The translations under genes and the position numbers were made by a program. 64,000 nucleotides of DNA from Sphingomonas limnosediminicola. Lineage in GTDB: Bacteria > Pseudomonadota > Alphaproteobacteria > Sphingomonadales > Sphingomonadaceae. The notes under the pieces were generated by a model. The model did not search any database and had not been told where the DNA came from. It saw only the letters and a program-made list of their open reading frames with translations. Of this stretch, positions 15,922 to 23,651 are shown piece by piece. The DNA lies in NCBI RefSeq assembly GCF_039537965.1, contig NZ_BAABBM010000001.1:620001-684000 (forward strand). Reading direction: 5' to 3'. Position 1 is the first letter of the stretch. The number at the start of each line of letters is the position of its first letter.

Positions 15922-15972
15922 GGCGGCAATGGGTCGAAGCCTGCCGCGGCCGGAGTGAGTGGAAAGCTGACA
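15922..15972 (+). repeat. Dispersed intergenic repeat, copy 10
   Basis: GGCGGCAATGGGTCGAAGCC, TGCCGCGGCCGGAGTGAGTG, GAAAGCTGACA. Diverged two-unit copy, between the kinase gene and a convergent minus-strand frame. Confidence 0.7.
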
Positions 15973-15979
15973 CGCGGTG

Positions 15980-16300
15980 CTATTTGGATCTTATCTCCAA
16001 CCGCGTCTCGCAACCGGGTAACTGCGAGGCGACGTGATCCACCCAAGATACAGACCGCCTGAATGAGGTACGTAAGCGTTGGGCTCGGCCAATGTTGCAG
16101 CTCGCTATTTTCGTTGCCAGCTGCTCGCTTGTGGGCAGCCAGGGGATACTCAGGCAGTCTGCATAATGCTGAACGGCCTTCGTCTCCAAGGAAGTCATAC
16201 CGTGAGTGCGAAGGACGAGACTTGCCGGGCACTCGGCAGCGTTAGCCGGCCTCTGCACCACCAGCGTTGCAATCGAGAAGAACGCTACCCTGACGCTCAC
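15980..16300 (-). CDS. Possible small secreted protein, hypothetical
   Basis: About 106 residues from a GTG at 16300. The beginning VSVRVAFFSIATLVVQRPAN followed by AAECP reads as a signal peptide with cleavage after NA-A. Four cysteines follow (AECP, ADCLSIPW, IASCNIG, PGCETR), which suggests a small disulfide-bonded periplasmic protein. The frame upstream of the GTG runs into repeat copy 11. No family is recognised and no ribosome binding site stands out, so this is tentative. Confidence 0.4.
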   Translation of the reverse strand: MSVRVAFFSIATLVVQRPANAAECPASLVLRTHGMTSLETKAVQHYADCLSIPWLPTSEQLATKIASCNIGRAQRLRTSFRRSVSWVDHVASQLPGCETRLEIRSK

Positions 16301-16328
16301 GCAGTCATGGTGCCAAAGCAACCGATTG

Positions 16329-16380
16329 TCGGCAATGGGTAGAAAGCCGCCGCGGCAGGTTTGGGTGGAAAGCTGCCACC
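16329..16380 (+). repeat. Dispersed intergenic repeat, copy 11 (best full-length copy)
   Basis: TCGGCAATGGGTAGAAAGCC, GCCGCGGCAGGTTTGGGTGG, AAAGCTGCCACC. The two units are direct repeats of the same core (TGGGTxGAAAGC) separated by CCGCGG, and each unit has GGCAG / CTGCC-type inverted ends. Confidence 0.8.
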
Positions 16381-16511
16381 CGGGAGCATGTGGCCGGGAA
16401 GACACTCGTCCCATTTTAACACGGCTGTTAGAAATAAGGTGTTTTCAACAGGTTGTCGCATTTGACCGACTCGGTTAACAAAGCGCTAATTCCAGAGAAG
16501 GTATTTAAGCG

Positions 16512-17123
16512 ATGCGACGGATTATCACTGCCCTCGCGACAGCCGCAGCTGTCGCACTCGCCCCAACGGCTGCAAATGCAACCAACGTGGTGCTTACGCC
16601 CAATACAACTTTCGGCTCGCCTCCCGGCGAGTTCGCATATTTCTTCACGAGCGGCGGCATTTCCGGTCCGATCGATGCGACGTTCGGTCACCAGGGCATC
16701 CCGGGCGTGACGAGCGCAGCAGGAACGCTGTTCACTGACATGTTCAACTTTATCATCAACGACACGGGCGTTGGCAGTGGATCGGTCACGACGCAGGTTT
16801 CGTTCAAAGGCGTAAACGGCCCCACAGACACCGACCTCCTCTCGGTCTTTGTGAATGGCGTTCTCGCCACCCATACGGTCAATGACGGTCTCACTGACCA
16901 GTGGTCGGTCACCGATGTACCCATTCACTTTGGGGTACCGAACAACATCACGATCAATGGCATCTCGCGTGGCCAGGGCCACTATGCGGGAACTGCCGAG
17001 TTCACGCCCGTGGCCGCAGTCCCAGAGCCGGCGACCTGGGCAATGATGCTCTTCGGCTTCGGCGCTGTCGGGTTTACGATGCGCCGTAAGCGCGCGGCCA
17101 CTATGATCCGCCAGCTCGCGTAA
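16512..17123 (+). CDS. Secreted FxDxF-type PEPxxWA-CTERM protein
   Basis: 203 residues. Signal peptide MRRIITALATAAAVALAPTA-ANA, then a beta-rich body containing the FTDMFNF motif (FxDxF group of PEP-CTERM proteins), Gly/Thr/Asn-rich throughout. The C-terminus VPEPATWAMMLFGFGAVG, followed by RRKR, is a textbook PEPxxWA-CTERM signal. It should be exported by Sec and processed by an exosortase located elsewhere in the genome; its role is likely in surface or exopolysaccharide-associated matrix. A terminator-like hairpin follows. Confidence 0.9.
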   Translation: MRRIITALATAAAVALAPTAANATNVVLTPNTTFGSPPGEFAYFFTSGGISGPIDATFGHQGIPGVTSAAGTLFTDMFNFIINDTGVGSGSVTTQVSFKGVNGPTDTDLLSVFVNGVLATHTVNDGLTDQWSVTDVPIHFGVPNNITINGISRGQGHYAGTAEFTPVAAVPEPATWAMMLFGFGAVGFTMRRKRAATMIRQLA

Positions 17124-17144
17124 GCTGATAAACCATTCACATAG

Positions 17145-17173
17145 GGGCGGTCCGGCAACGGGCCGCCCTTTCT
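17145..17173 (+). terminator. Intrinsic terminator-like hairpin after the PEP-CTERM gene
   Basis: GGGCGG and CCGCCC arms separated by about 12 bases, followed by CTTTCT. It is about 20 bases after the stop. The T tract is weak, so efficiency is uncertain. Confidence 0.55.
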
Positions 17174-17432
17174 ATGTCGAGCGTTGGCTCCTTTATGACC
17201 GCGGCGCCTGCTGCTGAGCCGAATGCATGACCTGTCAGCTAGACGTCAGGGGCCGTCCGAACCCGGGGTCGCGAGCGAGTTCCAATCAAGATGCGCGCGC
17301 CGCCCCGGCCTAAGCACGGCTCACCGGAATTGTGAATCCACATCGTTCGTTTATCAGTGTGTTCGGATAGGTTGACTTGGGAGCGGCGAATCTGCGCCGA
17401 TCATTTTGTGTGCGTAGCGGGGATCAGATAGA
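17174..17432. other. Spacer without recognisable gene
   Basis: I see no protein-like frame or dispersed repeat here. A TTGACT (17374-17379) could serve as a -35 element for the next plus-strand gene, but no convincing -10 follows at the right distance. Confidence 0.4.
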
Positions 17433-18317
17433 TTGAACGGGGGCAGCTCACTCGAGCGCTTGCTCAAGAGCCATATAAACGCGCTCAGGCGCCGGAATGA
17501 GCTGCAGCTTCACTCGATTCCCTCTGGAGGCGCTGCCTCCGCGGAGCGGCATGCCCTGCGTATCTCACTCGCCCAATCAGAACGCGAGCGACGCCACGCC
17601 AGAAATTTGCTGAACCGTTTGTATGAAGGCCGGGGATATGGTCGAGATCACGAGCTGCCCGATCCGTCGAGCTCCGTGACGTTCACCGCTTGCGCGGGCA
17701 AGTCGCTCGTCGGAACGTTGACGCTGAACGTCGACTCCGAGCGTGAATTAGCTGCCGACCGAACCTTTCACGATTCACTCGAGCCGTTCCGCAAAGCACC
17801 TGGCGCTAAGCTTTGTGAGCTCACAAAGTTCGCTTTCGATACGTCAACTTCAGCTCGGCCCCGTCTTGCCGCTCTTTTCCATGTCGTTTTGATATTTGGT
17901 TCTGCGCGGTTCGACTGCACGGACCTCTTTATCGAAGTAAATCCGGGGCACCGGCGCTTTTACGAAGCGATGCTTGGATTTACGCCCGTTGGCGGTGCCA
18001 GGTTGAACGAGAGTGTAAATGCTCCCGCACAGCTAATGTGGCTCAACGTAGATCGCATCCGCGAACACGTCGCTGACCGCTCGCGCGCGGACCGTCCGAC
18101 GCGCGGAACCTTGTACAGCCATTTTTTCTCACCACCGGAGGAAAATGCGATTCGGTTGCGCTTGCAAGCGATCGCAGCACACCGCCAAAGTCACATGCCG
18201 AAACTTGCCTTGCCGTGGAGGCCGGGCCGCCAAACAGAGCCCAGGCAGTTTGCTTCACTGTCAGGGCGGAGGCCCGCGACGCCCCGCGATCACTTGCAGC
18301 CGGAACCCGCCTCCTGA
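17433..18317 (+). CDS. FeeM-like N-acyl amino acid synthase / GNAT-fold acyltransferase
   Basis: 294 residues from a TTG. The central part (about 60-215) fits the FeeM/autoinducer-synthase-like GNAT fold: SERERRHARNLLNRLYEGRG, then a strand VGTLTLNVDSE, AKLCELTKFAFD, and the closing CTDLFIEVNPGHRRFYEAML with GFTPVG. In FeeM-type enzymes the pocket joins a long-chain acyl group from acyl carrier protein to an amino acid. Related acyltransferases are often linked to exosortase/PEP-CTERM loci, and a PEPxxWA gene lies directly upstream. The last 60 residues are Arg/Pro-rich and probably disordered. The substrate is unknown. Confidence 0.7.
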   Translation: MNGGSSLERLLKSHINALRRRNELQLHSIPSGGAASAERHALRISLAQSERERRHARNLLNRLYEGRGYGRDHELPDPSSSVTFTACAGKSLVGTLTLNVDSERELAADRTFHDSLEPFRKAPGAKLCELTKFAFDTSTSARPRLAALFHVVLIFGSARFDCTDLFIEVNPGHRRFYEAMLGFTPVGGARLNESVNAPAQLMWLNVDRIREHVADRSRADRPTRGTLYSHFFSPPEENAIRLRLQAIAAHRQSHMPKLALPWRPGRQTEPRQFASLSGRRPATPRDHLQPEPAS

Positions 18318-18355
18318 AGTGGCGTGCAGCAGAGCTTGGCGATGCGGCTACGCTA

Positions 18356-18383
18356 GTGGCAGCTTTGGGTCGAAAGCTGCCAC
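18356..18383 (+). repeat. Dispersed intergenic repeat, copy 12 (perfect palindrome)
   Basis: GTGGCAGCTTT-GGGTCG-AAAGCTGCCAC: two perfect 11-base inverted arms around the GGGTCG core. It shows that one unit of the repeat can form a hairpin. It lies just after the FeeM-like gene. Confidence 0.75.
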
Positions 18384-18484
18384 AAGCGGACGATCCCCTA
18401 ACGGCCAATTCGGGCCGTTGAGCGCGATGGTTTTCACCCAAATCGCTTAACCGGTCTTTCGTCATCGACGTTTAGTGCGGCCCG

Positions 18485-19306
18485 ATGACCGACGCGCAAA
18501 CTTCTGAAGCGCCGCGAGATGCGAGCGAGGGGAGCCCAGCTCTGAAAGGCTCGCTCCTCCTGTTCATCGTGTGGCTTGGCTTGGTCGGGCCCGTCTATTC
18601 TGTCGCGTTGAACGGCTTCTTTGCCGTGCGCTGGGCGGCGATGTATCCCGAAGCGGGCAGCTATTACGTGACGTGGCACTTCTGGTGGTTTGTCGCCGCG
18701 CGAGAGGCCAGCAGGATCATTGCCGCGCTGGCGCTTGTTCGGCGCTCAGCCGCCGCCGTCTGGTTCACAATCCTCGTTCTGTGGGTGTCCGGCCCTGCGC
18801 TGGTGACGGGGACGTGGTTGCTGTCCGGACCTGTCATCATGCCCGGAGCGCTCGTCCGTTCCACGGCAATCGCGGCCGCGGCTACGCTCTATCTACTGCG
18901 GTCGGGGCGGGTTCGGACCGTTTACCGGCTCCGTGCGGAGCCAGACCGATCAAACGCAACGAGCCCGCCGTCACCGGCTGCTCTCGGCTATGGACCTGCA
19001 ACGATCGACAGTCGGCGATGGACGGGCGATTTCAGTCCGCCGCGAAACCCCCTCGCGCCCTGGAGGCTGAGGATCGGCATAGGGCTTTTTGGTCTAATCT
19101 TGGTCTATGCGCCAATCGCAATCTTCGATGGCTTCCGTAATCGAGCCATCCTCGTTCCATTGTGCAAATACGGTGCGTGTACAGTTCAGATTGAACGCCA
19201 CGGTGCATTCGTTCTTTGTATCGCTGTCTGGTTGATCCTTGCCGCTGTAAGCGCGCTGCTAATAGTCGGCTTCTGGCGATTATTGCACAGAGATCGGCCT
19301 GCTTAA
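18485..19306 (+). CDS. Multi-pass membrane protein, hypothetical
   Basis: 273 residues. The hydrophobic segments LLLFIVWLGLVGPVYSVALN, AREASRIIAALAL, WFTILVLWVSGPALVTGTWL, ALVRSTAIAAAATLYLL, IGLFGLILVYAPIAI and FVLCIAVWLILAAVSALLIV suggest six membrane helices with a cytoplasmic or periplasmic loop between helices 4 and 5. The organisation resembles DUF2569-type proteins, but I am not certain. The start ATG overlaps no neighbour. It is followed by repeats 13 and 14. Confidence 0.65.
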   Translation: MTDAQTSEAPRDASEGSPALKGSLLLFIVWLGLVGPVYSVALNGFFAVRWAAMYPEAGSYYVTWHFWWFVAAREASRIIAALALVRRSAAAVWFTILVLWVSGPALVTGTWLLSGPVIMPGALVRSTAIAAAATLYLLRSGRVRTVYRLRAEPDRSNATSPPSPAALGYGPATIDSRRWTGDFSPPRNPLAPWRLRIGIGLFGLILVYAPIAIFDGFRNRAILVPLCKYGACTVQIERHGAFVLCIAVWLILAAVSALLIVGFWRLLHRDRPA

Positions 19307-19363
19307 CAGGCTCCTCGCTGCCCTCGCGAATGTCTCCCCCCGGTCGGAAGCCCACATTTCCCA

Positions 19364-19390
19364 ACGACAGGAATGGGTCGAAAGCGGTCT
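19364..19390 (+). repeat. Dispersed intergenic repeat, copy 13
   Basis: CGACAGGAATGGGTCGAAAG then CGGTCT. Left unit only. It overlaps the 3' end region of the minus-strand small membrane gene at 19392. Confidence 0.65.
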
Positions 19391-19391
19391 C

Positions 19392-19523
19392 TTAGTTAGG
19401 CGAGTTTAGGTCGTCCTTTCGAGCACGCTCGTCCGAGCGATGAAGGAGCCGTCTGTCGTTCCACGTTGAATAAAGCACCAGCCCGGCCACTAGGACCACG
19501 ACGATGATTAGCGCAGCGGGCAT
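19392..19523 (-). CDS. Small single-pass membrane protein, 43 residues
   Basis: From the ATG at 19523: MPAALIIVVVLVAGLVLYST, then a charged tail WNDRRLLHRSDERARKDDLN and SPN. One membrane helix at the N-terminus with a cytoplasmic basic tail. AGGAG lies very close to the start. The longer frame upstream runs into repeat copy 14 and is not protein-like. Function unknown. Confidence 0.5.
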   Translation of the reverse strand: MPAALIIVVVLVAGLVLYSTWNDRRLLHRSDERARKDDLNSPN

Positions 19524-19550
19524 GCTCCTAACCTGCGCCCGCTCGCCAAC

Positions 19551-19596
19551 GGCCGCAATGGGTCGGTACCGGCCGAAAGGGTGGAAAGCTGCTGGC
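19551..19596 (+). repeat. Dispersed intergenic repeat, copy 14
   Basis: GGCCGCAATGGGTCGGTACC, GGCCGAAAGGGTGGAAAGCT, GCTGGCC. Two-unit copy with a diverged centre, between two divergent small membrane genes. Confidence 0.65.
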
Positions 19597-19642
19597 CAGG
19601 GCCATTTACTTTTCCTTTGACTGTCGAATCTAGGACGTCGGC

Positions 19643-19927
19643 ATGGACAACTCCCCACCCCCGCCGACCACCCTCTCTTCCGCGATGACGCAAGCCGGAA
19701 AGCGCGGCTGGAACCGGGGCACATCAAGCAGCGGGCGCGTCCTGGGACTGTTCGTGGCTTTCCACGGCTACTGCGCCGCCTTCATTTTCGTTCTCAGCGT
19801 GCTGGGCGTGATGAACGGCATCAATGTCAGCGGTAACCTCAAGGGAGCGGCCATCACTGGGGTCGTGGCGTTCGCTCTAATAAAGCTCGGTCATCGACTT
19901 CGTCGAAACCAGCCTGCGCAGGTCTGA
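19643..19927 (+). CDS. Small membrane protein with two helices
   Basis: 94 residues. A Pro/Thr-rich, positively charged N-terminus (MDNSPPPPTTLSSAM; KRGWNRGTSS), then helices VLGLFVAFHGYCAAFIFVLS and GAAITGVVAFALIKLG, and a basic end HRLRRNQPAQV. Both ends are predicted cytoplasmic by the positive-inside rule. No family recognised. It lies between repeats 14 and 15 and converges on the asparagine synthase gene. Confidence 0.55.
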   Translation: MDNSPPPPTTLSSAMTQAGKRGWNRGTSSSGRVLGLFVAFHGYCAAFIFVLSVLGVMNGINVSGNLKGAAITGVVAFALIKLGHRLRRNQPAQV

Positions 19928-19963
19928 CGAGCAACTACCGCACCAACAAGTTGCCACTGGCCG

Positions 19964-21904
19964 CTAGTGGCAGGAATGGGTGGAAAGCGGGCATTGCACC
20001 ATTCGCCATTTTTCCGTTTCTTGTTTGTCCGCCGCTATCCACGGCGGATGGCAGACGAACAGATCATGCAGCATGTTCGCTTGCATCATGTACATCAGCA
20101 CTTTGTTCGAGTTGCGCCGCAGCCGCTTGAGCGAACGGAACCGCCTGGACATCGGAAGGCGCGCGAGTAGGCTCGCCAAGCGATAGGCACCGTACGAGAA
20201 AATCTGCGCTCCCTCGAAAGCATCTCTCGAGAGATGTCTCGTTAGATCAGCCGACGCCTCCTGGTCCTCCCCGAAGAGGTCGACCGGATCGCTCGTCAGC
20301 ATGAACCCACTTTTCCTGCGCAGACGGAGATCGTCGGGCAAAATGCCGTCGGCCGCATCGCGGAGCACTGCCTTTTCACGCCCGTCGCGCATTTTGAAAT
20401 CGACGGGAATCTCTTTCGCCACTTCGTAAAGCTTGTGATCGAGAAAGGGCAGCCGCGCTTCGAGAGAATGCGCCATCTCCTCGCGGTCTCCGAGGAAACA
20501 GAGGATGTCGAACGGCATCGACGCAAGGCGGCCCTGCTGCACTGCGCAAATCACCGGTTTGGCCTGGTCGGAACGGACCGTTGTGCTCATTCGAGCAGAA
20601 GCAAGCCGGTGCCGCTGGCTCCGGTGAAAGATGAACAGCGACAGCCTTTTCAGGAGTGCGCCCGACAATCCGCCAAGTTTCAGTCGCCTAGCCTGCGCCG
20701 ATGCGCTTCGGCCGCGGGGAAGCGCATTGCGCGTCTCGCGGATCGCGTCCTCGAAATAGGTGCGATAACCGAGGAATATTTCATCCGCTCCTTCGCCGGT
20801 GATCACGACGGTGACATGCTTCCGCGCCAATTCGGACAAGAGGAACTTGCCGACAGGAGCCAGAGACACGAACGGAAGCTCCGAGAACCAGAGCGACTTG
20901 GCCACATTATCCCATAGCATTTGCTTGCTGACGGCGAGTTCGTGATGAGCCGTTCCAATGACGTCCGCCGCTCGACGCGCGAAGCGCTGCTCGTTTCGGT
21001 CGCTTCCCTCAAACGAGATGGAAAATGAATGCAGCGGCAAATTCAAATTGCGTTGCATTAGCGCTCCAATGAACGCGGAATCCACGCCTCCGCTTAGATA
21101 CAAGCCCACCGGCACATCCGCTCGCAGGCGTAGCCGCACGGCTTCTTCTAATTCGTGCAAAACCAATCGGGCGCATTCTTCCGGAGCGTCACCGAACGGC
21201 TGGGGAACGGCGTCCGCACAATGCGCAGGAATTTCGTCTGACCAGTACCGTGAAATTTCGATATCATGTGTGTCGACGTCGATGGTTAGAAAAGATGCGG
21301 GGGGCACATGCTCAATTTCCTCAAAGGGAAACTGCATATTGACCGGGTCCAGCTCGACCAGTGGATCGAAGGCGGCGACATTAAGCCTCGGGGCGACCAG
21401 GCCGCTCGCAAAGATGGCCTTCATCTCTGAGGCGAAGACGAAACCGCCGCCGGTTAGCCGAGAAAAATAGAGAGGTTTAATTCCAAATCGGTCGCGCGCG
21501 GCAATGAGAAGGCGCCTCGCTTTGTCGTAAAGGAGGAAAGCGAACTCGCCTCGCAGCTCGTCAAAACAACCGAGGCCGTATTCCCGGTATAGATTGAGAA
21601 TGACCTCCGAGTCGCTCTTGGTTCTGAAGGCATGGCCCTTGGCCTCGAGCGACCTTCTGATCCTCTCGAAGTCGTAGATCTCGCCATTGCAGATAAGAAC
21701 GAGATTGCCGTCTTCGCTGTGCATGGGCTGTTCGCCCGTCGCGAGGTCGATCACCGCCAGCCTGGTGTGGGCAAACGTCAGCCCGGCAGCCTCCTCAGAA
21801 AACGAACCGCGGCCGTCGGGACCGCGATGGTGAAGCACTGCAAAAACGTTTTCGAGACTGGAACCTGCCAGCTTGGGACCGAGAGCAGCAAAAATCCCGC
21901 ACAT
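19964..21904 (-). CDS. asnB: Asparagine synthase (glutamine-hydrolysing), AsnB type
   Basis: 646 residues from the ATG at 21904, chosen so that the catalytic Cys is residue 2 (MCGIFAALG). The glutaminase domain (1 to about 190) has HHRGPDGRG, AHTRLAVIDL, CNGEIYDFE and ARDRFGIKPLY. The synthetase domain carries the PP-loop SGGVDSAF near residue 275 and ITGEGADEIFLGYR. Several such paralogues act in exopolysaccharide or O-antigen loci rather than in asparagine supply, and the divergent partner is a sugar-transfer ATP-grasp protein. The last ten residues (QCPLSTHSCH) and the stop are read from repeat copy 15, so the native end has been replaced. Confidence 0.92.
   Translation of the reverse strand: MCGIFAALGPKLAGSSLENVFAVLHHRGPDGRGSFSEEAAGLTFAHTRLAVIDLATGEQPMHSEDGNLVLICNGEIYDFERIRRSLEAKGHAFRTKSDSEVILNLYREYGLGCFDELRGEFAFLLYDKARRLLIAARDRFGIKPLYFSRLTGGGFVFASEMKAIFASGLVAPRLNVAAFDPLVELDPVNMQFPFEEIEHVPPASFLTIDVDTHDIEISRYWSDEIPAHCADAVPQPFGDAPEECARLVLHELEEAVRLRLRADVPVGLYLSGGVDSAFIGALMQRNLNLPLHSFSISFEGSDRNEQRFARRAADVIGTAHHELAVSKQMLWDNVAKSLWFSELPFVSLAPVGKFLLSELARKHVTVVITGEGADEIFLGYRTYFEDAIRETRNALPRGRSASAQARRLKLGGLSGALLKRLSLFIFHRSQRHRLASARMSTTVRSDQAKPVICAVQQGRLASMPFDILCFLGDREEMAHSLEARLPFLDHKLYEVAKEIPVDFKMRDGREKAVLRDAADGILPDDLRLRRKSGFMLTSDPVDLFGEDQEASADLTRHLSRDAFEGAQIFSYGAYRLASLLARLPMSRRFRSLKRLRRNSNKVLMYMMQANMLHDLFVCHPPWIAADKQETEKWRMVQCPLSTHSCH
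19966..19995 (+). repeat. Dispersed intergenic repeat, copy 15 (overlaps asnB 3' end)
   Basis: AGTGGCAGGAATGGGTGGAA then AGCGGGCATT. It lies inside the last codons of the asnB-type gene on the opposite strand and supplies codons close to its stop. Confidence 0.7.
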
Positions 21905-21989
21905 CCTGCACCCGCTCCGAGCCGAATGTGCCATTGTCGGAGCGCTTACGCTGAATGGCAATCATCTCCCCAAGCGGGAGACATTTGTC

Positions 21990-23324
21990 ATGAGCCGGCG
22001 AGCAGATTGTAATGTCGGAAAGAATAGCTTGCGCGCTCCTAATGGAGTCGGTGGCGCTGAACGGCACCGCTTGTCGATGGCCTCTTTTTGGCGCCCCACC
22101 GCGGAACGAATCGTTTATCGGGTTGCCGGTCTGCCGATCGCACTCCTATGGTTCGGGCCTGCGGGGGACGACAGCAGTGATCCGCTGCAGGCCGCTTTTG
22201 CTTGGCGCTACTGGCATCCCAGTGGAATGGGAGAGTGGTCCGAACTCGTGACCGCCATGCTCGTCTGGCCCATCGCTGTCTTGCTCGCGGCGCTTTGGTT
22301 TTCGGCGAAGAACGGAGCGGTGGTCCGGCGCCGGTACGGCAAGCCGTTGACGAAGCAGTTCCTCGAACAGCTGAGATTCTATTTTTCGGCCGGGGTGCTC
22401 CCGCCGTGGTATTACATCTTCTCGCTGCACGACGCCGGCGACCGGCGCGCATTGACCTTCATTCAGCGGTTCGAGACCAAGCCCTGCTATTTCCCGCTCC
22501 TCAAGCCCCGAAAGGGCTCGCCCTTGAACGACAAGGCGCGCTTCGCCGATTACTGCACGCAGCACGGCATCCGCTGCGTCCGAACCCTCATTCACCTTAA
22601 AGGTGAGCACCCCGGCACGCCGCTTCCCGATAAGGACCTCTTCGTAAAGCCGTGCACGGGCCGCGGCGGCCGCGGAGCCGAGCGATGGGATCGGATCGCG
22701 CCTCGGACTTATGCCAATACCTGCGGCGAACAACTCACAGGTCGTCAACTGCTGGAACGACTGATCGCGAGATCTCGGCAAGAGCCGCTGATCGTTCAAC
22801 TCCGGATGCGCGCTCATCGTGACCTGCTGAGCCTGACGGCAGGAGCGCTGCCGACCATTCGCGTCCTGACCTGCCTGAATGCGGAGCATGAGCCCGAGGT
22901 GATGGCCGCTATGTTACGAACCTCGTTCGGCCATAACGTGACGGTCGACAATCTTCACGCCGGCGGAATAGGGGCGCTAGTCGACTTGGAATCGGGTCAC
23001 CTGTCGAGGTCGAGCAATATCGGGTCAGATGCACGCCTCGGCTGGTTCTCCACCCACCCCGACACGGGCTCAGCAATCGAGGGCCGTGCAGTTCCCCTGT
23101 GGAGTGAAGCCAAGTCCTTGGCGATAGGGGCCCATCGGGAGTTCAACGACCGCATCGCGATCGGCTGGGACGTGGCAATCCTGGACGATGGACCGATCAT
23201 CGTCGAAGGAAACGGCAATCCCGACTTGGACATCCTGCAACGGTTCATGCGTGTGGGGTTACGCGATCATCGGTTCGCGGACCTGCTCGCTTATCATCTG
23301 CGGAAAAAGAGGACCGCCGCTTAA
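21990..23324 (+). CDS. Sugar-transfer-associated ATP-grasp protein
   Basis: 444 residues from the ATG at 21990, which has GGGAG nine bases upstream; upstream codons overlap the asnB promoter. It has a hydrophobic segment near residue 85-105 (WPIAVLLAALWFS), then the ATP-grasp body: FETKPCYFPLLKPRKGSPLN, LFVKPCTGRGGRGAERWDRI, PLIVQLRMRAHRDLLSLTAG, LPTIRVLTCLNAEHEPE and the metal-binding end PIIVEGNGNPDLDILQ. This matches the family named sugar-transfer-associated ATP-grasp, found in exopolysaccharide clusters and thought to ligate an amino acid or acid to a sugar carrier. The divergent spacer to asnB is 85 bases. Confidence 0.85.
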   Translation: MSRRADCNVGKNSLRAPNGVGGAERHRLSMASFWRPTAERIVYRVAGLPIALLWFGPAGDDSSDPLQAAFAWRYWHPSGMGEWSELVTAMLVWPIAVLLAALWFSAKNGAVVRRRYGKPLTKQFLEQLRFYFSAGVLPPWYYIFSLHDAGDRRALTFIQRFETKPCYFPLLKPRKGSPLNDKARFADYCTQHGIRCVRTLIHLKGEHPGTPLPDKDLFVKPCTGRGGRGAERWDRIAPRTYANTCGEQLTGRQLLERLIARSRQEPLIVQLRMRAHRDLLSLTAGALPTIRVLTCLNAEHEPEVMAAMLRTSFGHNVTVDNLHAGGIGALVDLESGHLSRSSNIGSDARLGWFSTHPDTGSAIEGRAVPLWSEAKSLAIGAHREFNDRIAIGWDVAILDDGPIIVEGNGNPDLDILQRFMRVGLRDHRFADLLAYHLRKKRTAA

Positions 23325-23651
23325 GGCGACATGCCCACCCATCGCAGCGGGCGTCCGGAAACGGCTAGTGTCCGCAATGGGTCGAAAGCTGCCATTAGCT
23401 CTCTCCCGGCGTGGTGCTATCCAGAGGTTCGCGGCCCCGAATGCGATTGAGGCCAAGCGTGAGAAGCGATCAACCTGCAAGTGGGCAAGCAACGTGCCAA
23501 AGGTTAGACAATCAATTTCGCCTCTAAGGGTCGAATTCGGGCTCGATCGAGGGGGTTAGACAATGCAACCCTCTGAAAACACTCAATTCAGGTAGTCCAG
23601 CTGGGCTCACCACTACCCACCCCAGCATCTAGGCCGGGCGAAGCTCAACTG
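23325..23651. other. Spacer with repeat copy 16 and an 11-base direct repeat
   Basis: No protein-like frame is seen. Besides repeat copy 16, GGTTAGACAAT occurs at 23502-23512 and again at 23554-23564, 52 bases apart. No transposase or integrase is near. Confidence 0.5.
23364..23399 (+). repeat. Dispersed intergenic repeat, copy 16
   Basis: GCTAGTGTCCGCAATGGGTC then GAAAGCTGCCATTAGC. The outer GCTAGTG / ATTAGC bases are nearly inverted, which extends the hairpin potential beyond the GGCAG/CTGCC ends. It is the last copy seen in the window. Confidence 0.7.
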
